DNA of 64,000 nt, from assembly GCA_947503895.1 (NCBI GenBank), contig CANNFT010000013.1, positions 62,001-126,000 of the forward strand, written 5' to 3'. The DNA is from an uncultured Saccharospirillaceae bacterium (GTDB lineage Bacteria; Pseudomonadota; Gammaproteobacteria; Pseudomonadales; Oceanobacteraceae). This document shows, in pieces, positions 60,941 through 64,000 of this stretch. The stretch's first letter is position 1. The number at the start of each line of letters is the position of its first letter. Position numbers and translations under genes: made by a program. The notes below the pieces were generated by a model. That model ran no database searches and was not told the origin of the DNA. It worked only from the letters and a program-made list of their open reading frames with translations.

Positions 60941-61421
60941 AGATCGCTTTCCGCCTCATCGCGCTACTGGCAATTGCCAGATTTATGTGGGTGGGGTACA
61001 CCCTTTGATACCGTTATCGGTTCAGTAGGAACACGCTTGACTTCGGCTTGTCGTCACTGGCTAACGTAAAGGTAATTTCTGGCCTATTGGTATAGATTAG
61101 CAGTTAGCGTCATGCTTGCTGCGTTCGCCTTTATTTAAGAGGGGCAGGAATTAAGCGGGCGCAGGGTAGTAACCTAGTTTAGAGCCATTCGTGTCGGTAG
61201 CTCAAAATGGGCAGATAGAAGTTGTTTAGGGAAGGGGTTTCGCCCTAGAGCTGGGCCTGACTGCGCGCGGTGGTGATTTTAGGCTCAATATTCCTGCCTG
61301 ATTGCCAGCATTTGCCCACACAGCTATAGCCTAGGTGTTATCTAGCCTTTAGGGATATCGGATTTTGTCTGAAATCAGGTATAATGGCCGGCTTTTGATA
61401 TTGTTCGTCTGGATTTGGTCA
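60941..61421. other. gap between HD-GYP and FmdB genes, with palindrome and promoter
   Basis: About 480 bases. CTGGCAATTGCCAG at 60967-60980 is a perfect 14-bp palindrome, 27 bases upstream of the minus-strand HD-GYP start. A consensus -10 TATAAT is at 61380-61385 ahead of FmdB. Between them no gene is seen. Confidence 0.5.
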
Positions 61422-61646
61422 ATGCCTTTCTATGATTACGAGTGCCGCGCTTGTGGCCATCAGTTAGAAAAAATGCAAAAAATCAGCGATGAGCCGCTAA
61501 AAGACTGCCCATCGTGTGAAAAGCCTGAGCTTCAGAAGCAAATTTCGGCAGCTGGGTTTCGTTTGGGCGGAACAGGCTGGTACGAGACGGACTTCAAAAC
61601 AGGTACGAAAAAGAACTTGGCCGGTGAAGGCTCCGGCAGTAGTTAA
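61422..61646 (+). CDS. FmdB-type zinc ribbon protein
   Basis: A 74-residue protein of the FmdB/zinc-ribbon regulatory family: starts MPFYDYECRACGHQLEKMQK with CxxC and a second CPSC further on, together binding one zinc ion, and an unstructured Gly/Ser tail. Genes of this family commonly precede aspS in gammaproteobacteria. Its function is unclear; the distance to aspS is 81 bases and one operon is likely. The TATAAT at 61380 lies about 40 bases upstream. Confidence 0.9.
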   Translation: MPFYDYECRACGHQLEKMQKISDEPLKDCPSCEKPELQKQISAAGFRLGGTGWYETDFKTGTKKNLAGEGSGSS

Positions 61647-61727
61647 GTATGGATTGAGTGGGGTGAGGCCGTTAATTGGCCAGCTCGATTGCTTTTAAAA
61701 TTACAGACAGTTTAGTTGGATTGGATT

Positions 61728-63497
61728 ATGCGCAGCCATTATTGTGGTGACATTACAGAAGCTTATATAGACCAAACCGTAACCTTTTGCGGTTGGGTGC
61801 ATCGTCGTCGTGATCACGGCGGGGTTATCTTTTTAGACGTTCGTGATCGTGAAGGTCTCGTTCAGGTGGTATTCGACCCAGACACAGTTGAAGCTTTTAA
61901 TACTGCAGATAGTGTGCGCAGTGAATTTGTTGTTCAGATCACGGGTCGTGTTCGTGCTCGTCCGGCGGGCTCTGAAAACGAGAACATGAACACCGGTAAG
62001 ATTGAGATTTTAGGCAAGGAAATTGCCGTATTGAACAAGGCCGCAACGCCGCCTTTCCCTCTGGATGAATACAGCCCAGTAGGTGAAGACGTTCGATTGC
62101 ATTATCGTTATATGGACCTTCGCCGTGATGAGATGCAGCACAACTTGCGCTTCCGTCACAAGGTCACCACACACATCCGTAACTTCCTAGATCAAAACGG
62201 CTTCCTCGATATCGAAACGCCGATTTTGACAAGAGCTACGCCGGAAGGTGCTCGTGACTACTTGGTTCCGAGTCGTACTCACCAAGGTTCTTTCTTCGCA
62301 CTGCCACAGTCACCGCAGTTATTTAAGCAATTGCTAATGGTGTCAGGCTTTGATCGTTATTATCAAATTGCCAAGTGTTTCCGTGATGAAGATCTCCGTG
62401 CTGACCGTCAGCCAGAGTTCACCCAAATTGATATTGAAGCTTCATTTATCGATGAAGAACAAATCATGGAAATTACCCAAGGTATGATTAAGGGGATATT
62501 TAAAGAGCAGCTAGGTGTGGACCTAGGTGACTTCCCTCGCATGCCTTACAGCGAAGCCATGACACGTTTTGGTTCTGATAAACCAGACCTACGTATTCCC
62601 ATGGAGCTGGTGGATGTTGCAGATTTACTGCAAGACATCGAATTTAAAGTATTTGCAGGTCCAGCTAAAGATCCTAAAGGTCGTGTGGCAGCACTTAAAG
62701 TGCCAGGTGGCGCAGAGTTGTCACGTAAGCAGATAGACGAGTACACCAAATACGTAAGCATCTACGGTGCCAAAGGTTTGGCATGGATCAAAGTCAATGA
62801 ATTAGAAAACGGTGTTAACGGCCTTCAATCTCCAATCATCAAGTTCATCGGTGAAGACAACACCATGAAGATCATGGAGCGCCTAGACGTTAAAAATGGC
62901 GACATCGTATTCTTTGGCGCAGACAAAGCGAAAATCGTCAACGAAGCGATCGGCGCATTACGTGTTAAATTAGGTCTGGATTTGAACTTATTGGAAAAAG
63001 AGTGGGCCCCTATGTGGGTGGTCGACTTCCCAATGTTTGAAGAAACATCGGACGGCGGTTTAACCGCGATCCACCATCCATTTACTGCGCCTAGCTGCTC
63101 GCCAGAAGAGTTGAAGGCCGACCCTGTAAATGCATTGTCTCGTGCTTACGATATGGTACTGAATGGCGTTGAGCTGGGTGGTGGTTCATTGCGTATCCAC
63201 GATCAGCAAATGCAGCAAACAGTGTTCGAGATTCTAAACATCAGTGAAGAAGAGCAGCAAGAGAAGTTTGGCTTCCTACTGGATGCATTGAAGTTTGGTG
63301 CGCCGCCGCACGGTGGTTTGGCATTTGGCCTAGATCGTTTGATCATGTTAATGGTGGGTGCAGACAGTATCCGTGAAGTGATTGCCTTCCCTAAAACACA
63401 GTCTGCAGCGTGTGTTATGACCGATGCGCCTGGCGTAGTTGAGAATAAAAACTTACGTGAAGTGGGCATTCAACTGCGTCCTAAAGAGACCAAGTAG
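61728..63497 (+). CDS. aspS: aspartyl-tRNA synthetase, probably non-discriminating
   Basis: A 589-residue bacterial-type AspRS with N-terminal OB anticodon-binding domain (1-105), class II catalytic core (motif 1 near LDIETPILTRATPEGARDYL, motif 2 FRDEDLRADR, motif 3 GLAFGLDRL) and the bacterial insertion (GAD). The OB region reads HRRRDHGG; the His (His30 here) is found in the non-discriminating Pseudomonas enzyme, where E. coli, which is discriminating, has Leu. Thus it may also charge tRNA-Asn, with repair by GatCAB. The ATG at 61728 is preferred to the upstream frame; yebC follows after a terminator. Confidence 0.95.
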   Translation: MRSHYCGDITEAYIDQTVTFCGWVHRRRDHGGVIFLDVRDREGLVQVVFDPDTVEAFNTADSVRSEFVVQITGRVRARPAGSENENMNTGKIEILGKEIAVLNKAATPPFPLDEYSPVGEDVRLHYRYMDLRRDEMQHNLRFRHKVTTHIRNFLDQNGFLDIETPILTRATPEGARDYLVPSRTHQGSFFALPQSPQLFKQLLMVSGFDRYYQIAKCFRDEDLRADRQPEFTQIDIEASFIDEEQIMEITQGMIKGIFKEQLGVDLGDFPRMPYSEAMTRFGSDKPDLRIPMELVDVADLLQDIEFKVFAGPAKDPKGRVAALKVPGGAELSRKQIDEYTKYVSIYGAKGLAWIKVNELENGVNGLQSPIIKFIGEDNTMKIMERLDVKNGDIVFFGADKAKIVNEAIGALRVKLGLDLNLLEKEWAPMWVVDFPMFEETSDGGLTAIHHPFTAPSCSPEELKADPVNALSRAYDMVLNGVELGGGSLRIHDQQMQQTVFEILNISEEEQQEKFGFLLDALKFGAPPHGGLAFGLDRLIMLMVGADSIREVIAFPKTQSAACVMTDAPGVVENKNLREVGIQLRPKETK

Positions 63498-63523
63498 TCT
63501 TTAGGGATTTCGAAGTAAAAAAC

Positions 63524-63551
63524 AAAAAAGAAGCTTTCGGGCTTCTTTTTT
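63524..63551 (+). terminator. rho-independent terminator after aspS
   Basis: AAAAAAGAAGC and GCTTCTTTTTT pair perfectly around a TTTCGG loop (closed by a UUCG-type turn), followed by a T-run. It lies 27 bases after the aspS stop, so yebC probably has its own promoter. Confidence 0.92.
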
Positions 63552-63647
63552 CGTTTCAGGTGCATAAAAATAGGTCGCATTCATTTAAGCACCTGATATA
63601 GGTGCGAGCATACCGTCTTTCAGACGCTTAATAGATAGGAAAACACC

Positions 63648-64000
63648 ATGGCAGGCCATAGTAAATTTGCCAATATTAAACACCGTAAAGCCGCTCAGGA
63701 TGCCAAACGCGGAAAGATTTTCACTAAAATAATCAGAGAGTTGGTGGTCGCTGCAAAAGCAGGGGGCCCAAATCCCGAAGACAACCCCTCCCTGCGCGCC
63801 TGCATTGATAAGGCGCTTGGCGCCAATATGAAGCGCGATACCATTGAAAAAGCCATTGCGCGCGGCGCAGGGAATGATGAAGCGGATAACTACGATGAGA
63901 TTCGCTATGAAGGATATGGTCCAGGTGGTGTCGCCGTAATCGTGGATTGTTTATCAGACAATCGAAACCGAACCGTGTCGGAAGTGCGCCACGCTTTTTC
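63648..64000 (+). CDS. yebC: YebC/PmpR-family protein (3' end outside window)
   Basis: The first 117 codons of a YebC protein (MAGHSKFANIKHRKAAQDAKRG is the family start), complete in frame to the window edge. The family members act as transcriptional regulators or, as more recently found, help ribosomes pass proline-rich stretches. The order aspS-yebC, usually followed by ruvC, is typical for Gammaproteobacteria. The rest of the gene is not in the window. Confidence 0.95.
   Translation, partial: MAGHSKFANIKHRKAAQDAKRGKIFTKIIRELVVAAKAGGPNPEDNPSLRACIDKALGANMKRDTIEKAIARGAGNDEADNYDEIRYEGYGPGGVAVIVDCLSDNRNRTVSEVRHAF

Overview
The window comes from a gammaproteobacterial chromosome of moderate, slightly AT-leaning composition, most likely a marine Oceanospirillales/Pseudomonadales-type bacterium. 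I infer this from the Pseudomonas-like AspRS, the PA3286-like ketoacyl synthase, the 1301-residue HrpA, FadD, the Rtc RNA-repair genes and the FmdB-aspS-yebC order. I cannot name a genus. No IS element, prophage, CRISPR array, rRNA or decoding tRNA was seen. REGIONS: (1) 2-7918 is one + strand run: a TPR protein cut by the left edge, two TPR lipoproteins, a small exported protein, ExbB, two ExbD and an AgmX/PglI-tailed TonB-like protein. It looks like a proton-driven envelope machine related to the core of the Myxococcus gliding/Glt apparatus. (2) 8023-17106 is lipid and RNA housekeeping: MaoC hydratase, alpha/beta hydrolase, fadD, hrpA and a KAS III-type synthase. (3) 17759-20722 holds a DUF2071 protein, a possible small RNA, and a VOC protein divergent from a LysR regulator with a palindromic operator between them. 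(4) 20942-23405 is an AT-rich accessory island of small orphan genes resembling polymorphic-toxin immunity genes. They are set among short repeats: a 67-bp leader in two copies, a 32-bp perfect repeat, two 40-bp segments resembling a group II intron 5' end, and seven copies of a GGACACYCA motif that mostly face each other in pairs. A zinc-ribbon gene broken by one in-frame stop closes the island. (5) 23501-30529 is an RNA-repair island: rtcA, rtcB and rtcR on the minus strand, then, divergently, a strong sigma-54-type promoter, two tRNA-like RNA modules, an SPFH/slipin gene and an RlaP-type nucleotidyltransferase. A 15-bp element (13/15 identical) lies upstream of both sigma-54-like promoters in the same orientation and is a candidate RtcR enhancer. 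This is the most interesting part of the window. (6) 30826-46220 is a mixed stretch: small lipoprotein, MscS channel, thioesterase, desaturase with a divergent AraC regulator, outer-membrane barrels, Lrp regulator, GST, an orphan deaminase-like protein, a Cys-loop-receptor-like channel, PAP2 phosphatase, azoreductase, HD-GYP protein, metallo-hydrolase, VOC protein and O-methyltransferase. (7) 46402-55743 (minus) holds an RND pump with its adaptor and two tandem DUF6351 paralogues. (8) 56003-64000 holds a FemAB-like protein, HIT protein, SGNH hydrolase, UDG-family protein, an HU protein with a lysine-rich tail, an HPt-HD-GYP fusion, FmdB zinc ribbon, aspS and the start of yebC. HOW THE PARTS MAY WORK TOGETHER: in region 5, damaged RNA ends would be sensed by the CARF domain of RtcR. 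RtcR with sigma-54 would then switch on both the ligase/cyclase pair and the tRNA-like RNA plus slipin/RlaP unit. In region 1, ExbB/ExbD would pass proton-motive force through the AgmX-tailed protein to the TPR lipoproteins. Both models are inferences from sequence and neighbourhood.
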